In this document: piece by piece, positions 50,101 to 56,579 of the stretch | Numbering within the stretch: the first letter of the stretch is position 1 | Layout of the letters: every line of letters begins with the position of its first letter | Assembly: GCA_030549335.1 (NCBI GenBank) | Contig: JAUKPH010000026.1 | Location: forward strand, 2,108,001 to 2,172,000 | Length of the DNA: 64,000 nt | Direction: 5' to 3' | Source of the DNA: Pontederia crassipes | Taxonomy: Eukaryota > Streptophyta > Magnoliopsida > Commelinales > Pontederiaceae | Made by a program: the position numbers and the translations under genes | The notes under the pieces: model-generated | What the model saw: the letters and a program-made list of their open reading frames with translations, nothing else | What the model was told of the DNA's origin: nothing | Databases searched by the model: none

Positions 50101-51480
50101 CAAGAGAGAAAGAATGACTGTCAAGATGCAAATTGGATGCCTGTCACCTGAATTTAACTTATCCTATGGACTTATGTAAATTGGAAGTGCTCAAGGACAT
50201 GCTTTCTTCATTAGACTTCATTTTTCATATGCGCCCACTAAAAGTTTCTTAAGAGGTAACATATTTGCACTATGGTGCAAGGAAATGCCCACCCCAGGAT
50301 GTGCATACAACTCAGCTCTTGAAAGTTAACAGATAACACAGATTTCAAGATGCATTACAACTAAAGCAACTTCATATGAGTAGGATTCAGATTCAGACAC
50401 AAGAAGCAGTCCAATGCCATTTTGGAAGATATATGTCGTATGATGCTATAATAAAAAAATACTTCCATCGATAATTTTGTTTGATAATTCAAGAATATTT
50501 ACATTCAGTAGCTCATGCATTGATGAGAAATCGAAAGGATTTTGTGGAAACCCAGCAGGTGGTGCAGAATGCTGCCGCTGGCTAGAAGCTTCATTTTTGG
50601 AGTTGGAATTAGTCTCATCTGCAAGAAATTCAAATCATAAATATTACAAATTACCTTTCACAATTCTAAAAAAATGTTTTTAGGGGAAATCTTAAGAAGC
50701 ATAAATTAAAAAAGATTGAATTGTGTGTATTATAAAAGACAAGTTATTAATGTGAACTAATAGGAAGAATACAGCTACGAGAAAAATAGTCTATTCGAGA
50801 TGATGATACACATTGAATATTCATTTAAAAACAAGAATTTCGACAGGGTACTTAGGAATTGGCAGGATGATGATACTTCACCATACATTAAGAGCAAGAC
50901 TTTGACAAAAATCTCTAAGTTTGTTCACCAATTAGGTACTAATTCTGTAATTTGGAAGAAAAAGAACATACTGTGACCTCCAGTTAGGTACCAATTATGT
51001 AATAGACTCAGTTTGTACTTAAGGTAAGATTCCTTGAAGACATTTTAAAGGATTCCCAACTCAAATCAGTTGGAATCTACGCCCACTGAGGAAAAGCGAT
51101 CCTTGGATACATGAAAAATCAGCAAAATTCCCGGGATACAAACAAATGCGGAAAATGGAAGATTAGATATTTTACAGGCTTGTCATATAAAGCCATTAGT
51201 GTTATGTTCCCTTGTAATTCCAAGCATTTCCCTTTCGTCACATTAGACAGGGGCATTTATCTCCAACGGAAAATTGGGCAGCATACACGAACAAATTCAG
51301 AATCCGATAGAAACCTTCCGGGAAAGAACTCAACTCAACCACAGAAGATCGATCTGAGGACAGAAATTTAGACGAATTTCTCCACACAATTCCCCGAATT
51401 GGAGATAAAGTTGCGAGAAAAAAGCCACCGATCAAAGCATCAGAAGCAGCGGAACGACCTGGATTCCCCGAAGAGGACAT
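26162..51480 (-). CDS. AKR2: AKR2-type ankyrin-repeat protein (8 exons)
   Basis: The product resembles plant AKR2 (ankyrin repeat-containing protein 2), a cytosolic factor that binds chloroplast outer-envelope and some peroxisomal membrane proteins and brings them to the target membrane. The eight exons give 333 or 343 codons depending on the exon 1 donor; Arabidopsis AKR2A is about 340. In order: a short Ser/Asn-rich N-terminus with [10 protein letters not shown]; two helical DP/STI1-like segments in exons 3 and 4 ([26 protein letters not shown], then [20 protein letters not shown]); an acidic linker ([14 protein letters not shown]); and ankyrin repeats from SIVQHTA to the C-terminus, including [10 protein letters not shown] and [10 protein letters not shown]. 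All exons are open; the donors of exons 2-7 are GT and all acceptors are AG. Introns 1-7 are about 0.81, 0.49, 0.10, 0.08, 9.62, 13.05 and 0.14 kb. The two giant introns are filled with transposons. The start is the first ATG after a GCCGCC Kozak context. I see no disabling mutation. Confidence 0.93.
26403..26542 (-). CDS. AKR2: AKR2-like exon 7
   Basis: 140 nt; acceptor CTTCTCAG, donor AGT|GTAAGT (strong). It encodes [18 protein letters not shown], then [20 protein letters not shown] and LLLEHGAA, two ankyrin units. It ends in phase 2. Confidence 0.95.
27023..27075 (-). mobile_element. Tiny 5'-truncated LINE tail (~53 bp)
   Basis: A T-run followed by GAGAGGGTAAAGGATG is, on the minus strand, the end of a LINE (GGATGAATG...CATCATCC, then TTACCCTCTC and poly-A). 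AATCAGCAT flanks it at 27014-27022 and 27076-27084. Confidence 0.6.
27240..27462 (+). mobile_element. LINE 3'-end relic
   Basis: Contains AGGGGTGAACGATGTTATG, which matches the last coding bases of the LINEs at 33720 and 46975, then a 3' UTR, then CTCATCCTCTCCTACTTTC and an A-run ending near 27460. Only the tail survives. Confidence 0.45.
27470..27850 (-). pseudogene. LINE ORF2 C-terminal fragment
   Basis: The minus-strand frames read [17 protein letters not shown] and IGDIFSRL, then in another frame [14 protein letters not shown]. These resemble the region after RT in plant L1-type ORF2 (the FW.D.WL and W.W motifs). It is short and frameshifted, and lies in the opposite orientation to the other LINEs here. 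Confidence 0.45.
28661..29010 (+). repeat. 175-bp tandem duplication in LINE-1 ORF1
   Basis: Two nearly identical copies start at 28661 and 28836. As 175 is not a multiple of three, the second copy is out of frame with the first. Confidence 0.92.
29570..29760 (+). repeat. 33-bp coding repeats in LINE-1 ORF1
   Basis: Copies of GGAAAGGAGGATCTGCATCA plus a short A-rich tail, giving repeated [11 protein letters not shown] peptides and then a shifted version. Confidence 0.8.
30204..33797 (+). pseudogene. LINE-1 ORF2 (endonuclease, RT, C-terminal zinc region)
   Basis: The ORF2 start is the ATG at 30204. The apurinic-type endonuclease domain spans 30204 to about 30900 with [30 protein letters not shown] and SDHTPI. 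A frameshift near 31300 leads to the RT frame 31312-31947 ([35 protein letters not shown]). A stop follows, then [15 protein letters not shown] (about 32125) and the catalytic YADDTLFF (about 32262). The C-terminal part (33498-33797) has the zf-RVT-like [17 protein letters not shown]. In a live LINE this protein nicks the target and primes reverse transcription there; here at least five breaks inactivate it. Confidence 0.88.
33841..33865 (+). other. 3'-terminal hairpin of LINE-1
   Basis: Arms GGATGTGAGC and GCTCACATCC (10 bp, perfect) enclose ACCTG, 10 bp before the poly-A tail. Similar hairpins end the other LINEs in this gene. By analogy with other LINEs it could be the RNA feature recognised by the RT. 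Confidence 0.75.
33904..34725 (-). mobile_element. Internal piece of an older LTR element, low complexity
   Basis: This follows a minus-strand PBS and LTR (34726 onward), so it should be the region after the 5' LTR. It is rich in CAGCAG/GCGGC words. The frames at 34095-34277 and 34281-34751 (minus) contain no recognisable gag motif. It may be a non-autonomous element. Confidence 0.4.
34726..34737 (-). promoter_or_regulatory. tRNA-iMet-type primer binding site
   Basis: The minus strand reads TGGTATCAGAGG two bases after an LTR end (...GATTGCATCA). This matches the initiator-Met tRNA 3' end used by many plant LTR elements. Confidence 0.75.
34740..35480 (-). mobile_element. LTR of the older element (interrupted)
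   Basis: The LTR ends at 34740 next to the PBS. On the minus strand there is a TATAAAAGG box near 35100. It is interrupted by a SINE (34782-35040) and then by the gypsy derivative at 35481, so its far end is unclear and may lie beyond 39239. Confidence 0.5.
34782..35040 (-). mobile_element. Au-like SINE, copy A
   Basis: Flanked by a 13-bp TSD, AAAAGACAGATTA (34769-34781 and 35041-35053). The minus-strand 3' end is CCACCTAGTGGGATAAGG plus TTTGTTG repeats, as I know from Au-type plant SINEs. The last ~75 bp match the tail of the RTE-like LINE at 47798-47872. The 5' part has GGTCCCAAGCCCGG, possibly a box B. Confidence 0.82.
35481..36138 (-). repeat. 3' LTR of the gypsy derivative
   Basis: 658 bp with the same ends as the 5' LTR. 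Small differences include a few substitutions and short indels (for example a 9-bp gap near 35745 versus 38829). Confidence 0.93.
36051..36482 (-). pseudogene. Integrase C-terminal tail of the gypsy derivative
   Basis: After the deletion join and a stop at 36480, the frame has [17 protein letters not shown] and [10 protein letters not shown], then [19 protein letters not shown] and [18 protein letters not shown]. This matches the C-terminal module of gypsy integrases. The frame runs into the 3' LTR. Confidence 0.8.
36483..37533 (-). pseudogene. Protease and truncated RT of the gypsy derivative
   Basis: The protease region has [12 protein letters not shown] (active-site D-S-G) just before a stop at 37303. 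The next frame (37296-36811) carries the rest of the protease and linker, including IILGRPW. RT begins at 36797 with [20 protein letters not shown] and proceeds through [20 protein letters not shown] to RLDDML, then joins [11 protein letters not shown], an integrase C-terminal motif, at about 36520. The RT active site is absent. Confidence 0.85.
37412..38539 (-). pseudogene. gag of the gypsy derivative
   Basis: Starts [18 protein letters not shown] at 38539. The capsid-like part includes ALPHF-like [19 protein letters not shown] and [13 protein letters not shown] stops the frame after CRQGGRLV (37989). The frame resumes after a further shift near 37935 with [14 protein letters not shown] and the knuckle [14 protein letters not shown] (about 37580-37620). 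It then runs through an acidic linker to 37412. The product would be a Ty3/gypsy capsid-nucleocapsid; it cannot be made intact. Confidence 0.85.
38554..38565 (-). promoter_or_regulatory. PBS of the gypsy derivative (one mismatch)
   Basis: The minus strand reads TGGTATCAAAGC just after the LTR end, where TGGTATCAGAGC is the usual initiator-Met match. Confidence 0.75.
38567..39233 (-). repeat. 5' LTR of the gypsy derivative
   Basis: 667 bp. On the minus strand it starts TGATGTAGATC and ends CGCTGCGTCA. An 84-codon frame inside it also occurs in the other LTR and is not a gene. Confidence 0.93.
39291..39471 (+). mobile_element. Au-like SINE, copy B (internally deleted)
   Basis: Perfect 20-bp TSD (39271-39290 and 39472-39491, starting ATACTGGAAG). 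It aligns with copy A but lacks about 75 bp from the middle, including the TAATAGAGCGGAATGG part. It ends in GGCTTTGTTGTTGTTG. Confidence 0.88.
39592..39684 (-). CDS. AKR2: AKR2-like exon 6
   Basis: 93 nt, 31 codons, phase 0; acceptor ATTCCCGTAG after a long pyrimidine run, donor GAG|GTATTT. It encodes [20 protein letters not shown] and [11 protein letters not shown], an ankyrin repeat. It is isolated between the two giant introns (9.6 kb and 13.0 kb). Confidence 0.95.
39844..39862. repeat. (GA)n microsatellite
   Basis: Simple GA run in intron 5. Confidence 0.9.
40430..41470 (+). promoter_or_regulatory. GC-rich 5' UTR/promoter region of LINE-2
   Basis: A CpG-rich stretch with two diverged ~270-bp units (each with ACTTAGGGCA or GCTTAGGGCA, then GTCGTC/TTCGCCGGGGGCC and a GGCGGYCCCC block). 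A 35-36-bp repeat lies at 40465-40540, and an ~80-bp repeat around 41325-41460 (GGTGTGCAGCGG-R-AGGTGACG). Open frames here are an effect of composition. LINE promoters lie inside the 5' UTR, so this is the likely promoter, by inference. Confidence 0.5.
41478..43131 (+). pseudogene. LINE-2 ORF1 with HGRD repeats
   Basis: Starts [18 protein letters not shown] at 41478. Two knuckles follow, [14 protein letters not shown] and [14 protein letters not shown]. After a poly-Pro/C-run (41762-41790) that shifts the frame, an RNA-binding-like region appears ([38 protein letters not shown]). The C-terminal third (42590-42860) is a repeat of about 10-15 residues with core H-G-R-D ([23 protein letters not shown]). 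A 39-bp duplication lies at 42450-42530. It matches the domain order of LINE-1 ORF1. Confidence 0.8.
42590..42860 (+). repeat. Coding repeat CACGGCCGTGAC encoding HGRD
   Basis: About ten copies of (G/T)GCA(C/T)GGCCGTGAC in coding frame. The nucleotide core is the same as that of the LTR palindrome arrays at 425-745 and 5425-5690. Confidence 0.8.
43390..46990 (+). pseudogene. LINE-2 ORF2 (endonuclease and RT)
   Basis: ATG at 43390 followed by [15 protein letters not shown] and LLQETKLTD; a stop at 43528. The endonuclease continues in pieces ([45 protein letters not shown]). RT motifs are [16 protein letters not shown] (about 45015), [16 protein letters not shown] (45205), [16 protein letters not shown] (45389) and [13 protein letters not shown] (45520). 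The zf-RVT-like tail has [20 protein letters not shown] (about 46735) and ends at RIIFCGDRC. An 80-bp duplication (44201 and 44281) and many stops break it. It is a close relative of LINE-1 ORF2. Confidence 0.87.
44201..44360 (+). repeat. 80-bp tandem duplication in LINE-2 ORF2
   Basis: Copies start TCGGATTCTGCAGCC (44201) and TCGGATTCCGCAGCC (44281). The period of 80 shifts the frame. Confidence 0.9.
47119..47146. repeat. (TA)n microsatellite in the LINE-2 3' UTR
   Basis: A run of alternating T and A just before the terminal hairpin. Confidence 0.9.
47150..47180 (+). other. 3'-terminal hairpin of LINE-2
   Basis: Arms GATGACAACC and GGTAGTCATC (one mismatch) enclose about 8 bases, shortly before TTTTTTCTGCTC and the poly-A tail. 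The truncated copy ends with the related pair GATGACAACC / GGTGATCATC. Confidence 0.6.
47394..47872 (+). mobile_element. 5'-truncated RTE-like LINE tail nested in LINE-2b
   Basis: Flanked by an 18-bp TSD with one difference (TGCTCTCCTTCTTTTTGT at 47376-47393; TGCTCCCCTTCTTTTTGT at 47873-47890). It encodes the end of a LINE RT of a different clade, ending at the stop near 47844. The last ~75 bp, including the final codons and the TTG-repeat tail, are shared with the SINEs at 34782 and 39291. I place it in the RTE clade because of the TTG tail and the RT C-terminus; that is recognition, not a search. Confidence 0.85.
47397..47844 (+). pseudogene. RTE-like RT C-terminal fragment (open, ~148 codons)
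   Basis: The frame reads through [56 protein letters not shown] and [18 protein letters not shown] to MIHVADPT and a stop. These blocks are common at the C-terminus of plant RTE-type LINE proteins. There is no stop inside, which suggests a fairly recent insertion, but it lacks all catalytic motifs because of 5' truncation. Confidence 0.82.
48117..48165. repeat. 16-bp direct repeat around a 17-bp T-rich insert
   Basis: ACTAGGGGACACAAGA occurs at 48117-48132 and 48150-48165. Between them is TATTTTTTTTTCAGGGC. This looks like a minimal TSD with a poly-A/T scrap, the smallest possible retroposition product. Confidence 0.6.
48630..48885 (+). mobile_element. LINE 3'-end relic with terminal hairpin
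   Basis: Contains AGGGGTGAACAATGCTGTG, matching the ORF2 end of the other LINEs. It ends with the hairpin GGATGAGTA / TACTCATCC (about 48835-48865) and TCTTCTTTCTCAAGAAA in place of a poly-A. How far it extends upstream (48166-48630) is unclear. Confidence 0.5.
49126..49330. repeat. Three ~70-bp tandem repeats across the exon 5 donor
   Basis: The block TTCCTTSCTCC...AACAWCACCAATG recurs with AACATCACCA at 49171, AACAACACCA at 49241 and AACATCACC at 49312. The last copy contains the real end of exon 5 and its GAG|GTATGG donor (minus strand). The middle copy reads GACGTATTG and the outer copy GAGATATTG. Confidence 0.85.
49309..49480 (-). CDS. AKR2: AKR2-like exon 5
   Basis: 172 nt; acceptor TTATTTAG, donor GAG|GTATGG. 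It encodes [17 protein letters not shown], an acidic linker, and the start of the ankyrin region ([14 protein letters not shown]). The last ~20 coding bases and the donor lie in the first of three ~70-bp tandem repeats that run into intron 5. Confidence 0.95.
49560..49708 (-). CDS. AKR2: AKR2-like exon 4
   Basis: 149 nt; acceptor TTCCCAG, donor GAA|GTATAA, ending in phase 2. It encodes the second helical segment, [20 protein letters not shown], then [20 protein letters not shown] and Lys. Joining to exon 5 gives Lys-His at the junction, where I recall Lys-Tyr in Arabidopsis. Confidence 0.95.
49808..50017 (-). CDS. AKR2: AKR2-like exon 3
   Basis: 210 nt, 70 codons, phase 0 at both ends; acceptor GATGCAG, donor CAG|GTAGTT. 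It encodes the first helical DP-type segment ([20 protein letters not shown]), a Gln-rich middle ([18 protein letters not shown]) and [11 protein letters not shown]. Confidence 0.95.
50018..50502 (-). other. Intron 2 of the AKR2-like gene
   Basis: 485 bp between AAT|GTAAAT and GATGCAG. No repeat or other gene was seen. Confidence 0.85.
50503..50618 (-). CDS. AKR2: AKR2-like exon 2
   Basis: Acceptor TTCTTGCAG, donor AAT|GTAAAT. It encodes [16 protein letters not shown], then the conserved [15 protein letters not shown] segment. It starts in phase 1 (completes Asp) and ends in phase 0. Confidence 0.9.
50619..51428 (-). other. Intron 1 of the AKR2-like gene
   Basis: About 0.81 kb (0.84 kb with the alternative donor). 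First introns near the start codon often carry regulatory signals in plants, but no specific one is visible. The frames at 51111-51371 and 51238-51480 run into it and are not separate genes. Confidence 0.75.
51429..51480 (-). CDS. AKR2: AKR2-like exon 1 (start codon)
   Basis: ATG at 51480, preceded on the coding strand by GCCGCC. Two donors keep phase 1 and join to exon 2 as an Asp codon: CCAG|GT after 51459 (22 nt of coding) or ATCG|GT after 51429 (52 nt). The longer form adds ten residues ([10 protein letters not shown]). Neither donor is strong, so the end is uncertain; the start is much firmer. Confidence 0.7.
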
Positions 51481-51960
51481 GGCGGCTAGCGAGATCGACG
51501 GAGTCTACTCAACAGCAACGACCACAACAAGAGCAGCAGCCGCCGAGGGGACAAGGATTTGGGATTGAGTTTGGGATCCAAATCGCCGACGACTACAGAA
51601 AAGAACCCCTTAAAGCAGGGGTGCAAGAAAACCTACCCTAATCAAACGGAAATCGCAAATTTAAACTTCCTTGATTTTTTAGGCTTTTAAATTAGAATTC
51701 CTAAAAAAAAATAGGAGGGTTCGACCGAATCAAATATATTTTAAAAAATATTATAATTAAAATATTATCTCAATTTTCAAATAATATTTCATAGTTTTAT
51801 CTTTTTTTACCCATATTTATTAGATTAATTAACCTATTATGTTGTACTTAAACTTGCAAGTTATTAATTTATTTTAATGAAATTTGTATAAAATTGACTA
51901 TAATATCATAAATTATAATGTTATAACATGATAGTTTAGTTTAGGATTTAATTCTCGTGC
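51481..51960 (-). promoter_or_regulatory. 5' UTR and presumed proximal promoter of the AKR2-like gene
   Basis: The 150 bp upstream of the ATG (+ strand 51481-51640) is GC-moderate with CTGCTGCTCTTGTTG pyrimidine-rich leader words, as in many plant 5' UTRs. Further out the DNA is AT-rich, with TATA-like TTTAAATT words near 51655-51695. The MULE-like element begins at 51971, so the intact upstream region is only about 0.5 kb. No specific transcription-factor site can be defended. Confidence 0.4.
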
Positions 51961-52089
51961 TACCAACTTAGCATGGTGCTACCACCATCTCGGTCATTGA
52001 ATTGATCATCTATGGTTTATAATTTTTCAACTATCTCGCCCGTCCGATTCACGATGGACGGCCGAGATTACGTCCTATTTTTTTCTAAT

Positions 52090-52700
52090 AAGGTCGGCCT
52101 CGTCCTCGCTCTCCTCTCTCTCTCTCCTCTTCGTCTCCGACAGTGCCCGCTCGATCGCCTTCTTCTCCCCGCCGCCACTCGATCGGCTTCTTCTCCCCAC
52201 CGCGCCCGATCTCGTCCACCACAGCCACCGCTCGACCGGCTTCTTCTCCCCGCCGCCATCCATCGACCGTCTATCGCATCCGGCCACCCACGCATCCGGC
52301 TTCTTCTCTCAGATCTGTGCGGATCCGCCATCCGTCGGCCGCATCTGACGCACGATCCGGCCACCCACGCGCGATCCGCACGGATCTGCAGTCATCTTCG
52401 TCGGGACGAGGTCTACGAGTTCTCCGGTCGGCTCTCTCACCCCCGCCACCGCTCTCTCACCCCCTCTGCCGCCGTCTCGCCCCCTCCACTGCCGTCTCGC
52501 CTCGCCCCCCTCCGCCACCGTCTCGCCTCGCCCCCCTCCGCCACCGCCTCTCTCACCCCGTCGCCGCTCTCGCCCCCACCATTGTCGTCTCGCCCCGCCG
52601 CCGTCACTCTCCCGCCCCCGCCGCCGCCGTGCTCTCTCCCTACCGTCGACCGAGGATTGTGCGGCTGCCGACCTCGCCCGCCGACTGGCCCCGCCCCCTA
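52090..52700. repeat. GC-rich low-complexity arm, left
   Basis: CTCTCTC runs followed by CGCCGCCGTCTCGCC-type repeats. Long Pro/Ser/Arg frames appear on both strands because stops are rare in this composition. Confidence 0.75.
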
Positions 52701-52789
52701 GAAGCCTCCAATAATTAGTAAAATTTGTAATTTAAATTAATGATAATTTTGTTAATCTTGTGAAGACAGCCTAATGGTGTACTTGCACT

Positions 52790-53300
52790 TTGACATTAAG
52801 TGCACTTTGATATGGTTTAAGTGCACTTTGATATGGTTTAAGTGCACTTTGATGTGGTTCGAATGTGAACATGATTGTATTCCATTTCATTTGTCGTCAA
52901 AGAATTTGTAATTTGTATGCATTTGCATGTGGTTCGAACTTGAACATGATTGTATTCAATTTCATTTGTCGTCAAAGAATTTGTATGCACTTGCATGTGG
53001 TTCGATTATTATATATGTACTTGAACATTATTGTCAGGAGGATGAATTTCATTTCATTTGTCGTCAAAGAATTTGTATGCACTTGCACTTTGATGTAGTT
53101 CAATTCTTGTATACGCCCTTGAACATGATTGTCGAAAGGTTGAATTCCATTTCATTTGTCGTCAAAAATTTTGTATGCACTTGCACTTTGATATGGTTCG
53201 ATTTTTTCTTGTATACATACTTGAACATGATTGTCAAAAAGGTGAATTCCATTTCATTTGTCATCAAAGAATTTGTATACACATGCACTTTGATGTGGTT
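52790..53300. repeat. ~75-110-bp tandem repeats in the MULE centre
   Basis: At least five units share CATTTCATTTGTCGTCAAAG, AATTTGTATGCACTTGCA and TTGAACATGATTGTC. First come shorter TTAAGTGCACTTTGATATGG repeats. Confidence 0.8.
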
Positions 53301-53429
53301 TGATTCACAACGTTTGTATCACATACTCGGAACGACGTCGAGCTCATAACCTTCAGAACGACGTTTGTATCTCGGAACGACGTCGAGCTCATAACCCTCG
53401 GAACGATGTACATTTGTATCACATTACAA

Positions 53430-53595
53430 CGTCGACATGAGTCAATTACATTCCCAAATTACATTTTTCATGAATCAACATCGACATGAACACATTACAA
53501 TGAATCAATTACATCGACATGAATCAACTACATTCTCAAATTACATTTTTCATGAATCAACGTCGACAAGAACACATTACAATGAATCAATTACG
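53430..53595. repeat. ~95-bp direct repeat
   Basis: Two copies of a block with CAAATTACATTTTTCATGAA and AACACATTACAATGAATC. Confidence 0.75.
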
Positions 53596-54430
53596 GCGGC
53601 GGCGGGGTGAGAGAGCGAGGCTGAGAGAGCGGCAGTAAGGCGAGAGCGCGGCGGCGGCGGCGGCGGGCGAGAGCATGATGGCGACAGGGCGAGAGCGGCG
53701 GCAGCAGGGCGAGAGCAGCGACGGCTGGGCGAGAGCACGGTGGCGGCGGGGCGAGAGCGGCGGCGGGCGAGAGCGACGGCACTAGGGGCGAGAGCGGCGG
53801 TGGCAGGCGAGAGCGGCGGCAGTGGCAGCGACAGTGGCAATGGCGGGGCGAGAGCAGCGGCGGAGGGGGTGAGAGAGCGGCGGCGGGGGCAAGAGCGGCG
53901 GCGGGGGGGAGAACGGCGGTGGAGGGGGGCGAGAGAGCGGCGGCGGGGGCGAGAGCGGCGGCGGCGGGGGCGAGAGCGGCGGCGGCGGGGCGAGACCGGC
54001 AGCAGAAAGGAGCGAGAGCGGCGGTGGCAGCAGGTGAGAGCGCGACGGCAGCAACATGCAAGAGCGCGGCGAAGGCAGGGCGAGAGAGCGGCCGCGACGG
54101 GCGAGAGCACGGCGGCGGCGGGCAAGAGCACGGCGGCGGGTCGAGAGACCAGCAGAGGGGGCGAGAGAGCGCTAGATCCGTGCTGATCTGGCCGGATCCG
54201 CGTCGGATGCGGCCGATCTCGGAGGCGAACGAAGAAGAAGAAGAAGAAGAGAGAGAGGAGGGGGATCTCGGATGCGGCCGATCTCGGATGCGGCCAATCT
54301 CGGATGCGGCCGATCTCTTCTTCGATGGCGGAGGCGGACGGTGCTGTGGACGAAGAAGAGAGAGAGGGAGAGGAGGGGGCGACTGCGCGGACGAAGAAGA
54401 GAGGAAGAGAGAGAGGAGGGCTGCTGCCGA
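53590..54430. repeat. GC-rich low-complexity arm, right
   Basis: GCGGCGGCGGGCGAGAGC-type repeats, then GAAGAAGAAGAAGAGAGAGA and three GGATGCGGCC(G/A)ATCTC units (54175-54320). It reads as a loose reverse complement of the left arm. Confidence 0.75.
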
Positions 54431-54565
54431 AGTCATTGAAAGAAAAATAAAAGGGTAATCTCGACTGTCGATCAAGCATCGGATGGCCAAGAAAGATCGA
54501 CATTTGTAGACTGTGGATGAATGATCCAGCGGCCCAAATCTTAGTAGCACCATGCTACCAACTTA

Positions 54566-56290
54566 AGTTTATTTAGACCCTTTAGTTTATTTACAACTTA
54601 GAGTTAACTATTAATTTATTCAAACATGGTTTGCAATGTATTTAATGTCCGTTATTTTTTAAAAAAAAAATATTATTTTAAGTAGGTCCTCGATTCGAAA
54701 AAATTGAGACTGCCTAGGTCGATTTTTTTTCGAAAAGTATTTTAAAGTTATACGCTTTAAAAAACACCCGAAATTTGAAGATGAATTTTTTTTCGACGTA
54801 AAAATCATCCGACCCGAACCACTTTCACTCCTACCTTAGCTTACCTATTATTTTTTTATTTGGCATCTCCTTTTATCAATGTGATATGATTAATAATCGA
54901 TACTTAATTGGCTAATAATTTTGTTGCAATTGTTTATGTGAGTGGGATAAAAAGTAAAGATGGTGATGATATGTTAATTTGTGCCAAATTTCAAGCTTTA
55001 ATATATTAGTAATGATTTATTAGAAGAAAAAAGCGTGATACGTCAAAATTTTTATTTGTTAAATATGTGCTTATAAGATATTTTGATATTTGTGATAATG
55101 TTGTTCTTGTAAGGTTAAATGATCTTTGAGATAAATGTACATTTTTAAATCATATATGATAATAAAATTTCAATTTTAATGTTATGTAGGAATTTTGTAA
55201 TATCTACAATCTAATTCATATAGGATTATTTGTTGTATAACTAATAATTGTTTGAATATACGTGTACGAGCATATGTTGTAATGTCACTTATTGAGTTGT
55301 TAAATTTTGTTAAATTTAAATAAAGCATTAAAATATAATTAATGATCATACGCTCTATGCTAAAGCATATACTCATATCATTAAGTGTGCATATATAGAT
55401 TAACAATAGATCTGATTTATAACCACAAATTAATATCCACAACATGATAGTTTGTGGTAATAATCATATCTTATAGTCACGATTATTTTTTTTACGTATT
55501 AATGAACTTGCAGACACAAGTAATTTATATCATGGTAATAATCATTTAACAATTGTTATGAAGATTTATTTTGTGGCAAGTAATATACATAATTGTCATA
55601 AGTTTGATTTTCGTAATAAACCCTATTCTTTATCATCAATATTAGCAACAAAAATTTCATAATTAATTGTTGAAGGCAACATTATGTTTCTGTTATATTT
55701 TTAAAATTTGCGGCAACTAACATGTAAGATTTCTATAAAAGCTTAATGTTTGATTCATACTTTATTGATATTCAAGAAATATCATTTCAACATTATTAAT
55801 TGTACATATACATATATAATATATATATATATGTTGTTGATAAATTTTCATTAATAATTGTTATTCGTTCACATTGAACATAAAAATTGTACGATTTAAT
55901 TAATCACCTAGATTGTTTTATAAATTATTATTAATAAAAGATAGACTAAATATCATATCTTTTAAATTCTAATATTTATTTATGTTAGTACTTAGATGAT
56001 AATTTTTTTATGATAATATTTACTTATTCGTTACTTAGATGATAAATTAAATTCCTTGCTTTTTATTTTGATGTATGTCTAACTTTTTAAATTTATTTGA
56101 CTTTGATTGGCATTTAGGCTACATATATACATATTTATATTTTTTTTACATTATTTTTTTCATTTCCTTAATAAATGATTAGAACCCCAAAAAAACTATT
56201 TGTTATTCTAAGATAAAATTGTCAGGTATTTTTTTTCCTTTTACCGCAAAAAAGGAGAATAATAAGGATTAAGGTATAAATATTATTATT
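54566..56290. other. AT-rich intergenic DNA, nothing recognised
   Basis: No ORF with a domain, no TSD pair and no tRNA-like fold was found. A short (TA)n tract lies near 55810-55835. Confidence 0.5.
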
Positions 56291-56579
56291 TAACCTAATC
56301 GTATTTTCTTTCTACACTTCTCCATCGCATTCATCTTCCTCCACGTTTTTTGCGTCGTAAAAAGGTACGCCTTCTACCTTCCTCTTTCCACTTCCTCTTC
56401 CCAGCATTCTACGCTTTCCATTTGAGACGGCGGCAGGGACGCGGCCATGCAGAGGCGCAGCAGGGATGCGGCCGCCCAAAGGTGGTCGTCGATGGCCGCC
56501 CTAGCGCGTGAGACAACCATCAATGGCTGCCCAACGTGCAAAGGCGGCCTCGAGCCGTGCAAAGGATCGAAGGAGAAGA
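56291..56579. other. Short GC-richer segment, unassigned
   Basis: From about 56420 the composition changes to GC-rich, with repeated GCGGCC and CAAAGGNGG words (GGATGCGGCCGCCCAAAGG and CCTCGAGCCGTGCAAAGG). It may be a scrap of another element. No gene is supported. Confidence 0.3.

Larger units (their letters stand above)
51971..54555. mobile_element. MULE-like non-autonomous element, 2.6 kb
   Basis: 10-bp TSD TACCAACTTA at 51961-51970 and 54556-54565. Terminal inverted repeat GCATGGTGCTACCA / GCATGGTGCTACTA. Looser inverted similarity goes further in (CCGAGATTACG near 52060 versus GTAATCTCGAC near 54453, and GGATCCGCC/GATCTGTGCGG words in both arms). The arms at 52090-52700 and 53590-54430 are GC-rich and low-complexity; the centre has tandem repeats. 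No transposase is present. A captured gene fragment is possible but none is recognisable. Confidence 0.82.

Noticed and set aside
51238-51480. 80-codon single-exon reading of the AKR2 start
   Set aside because: The frame runs into intron 1. Only the first 22-52 nt join in phase with exon 2, which carries the conserved family sequence.
52012-54503. Long Pro/Ser/Arg/Ala-rich frames on both strands
   Set aside because: They come from GC-rich low-complexity arms of the MULE-like element, overlap one another on both strands and have no recognisable domain.
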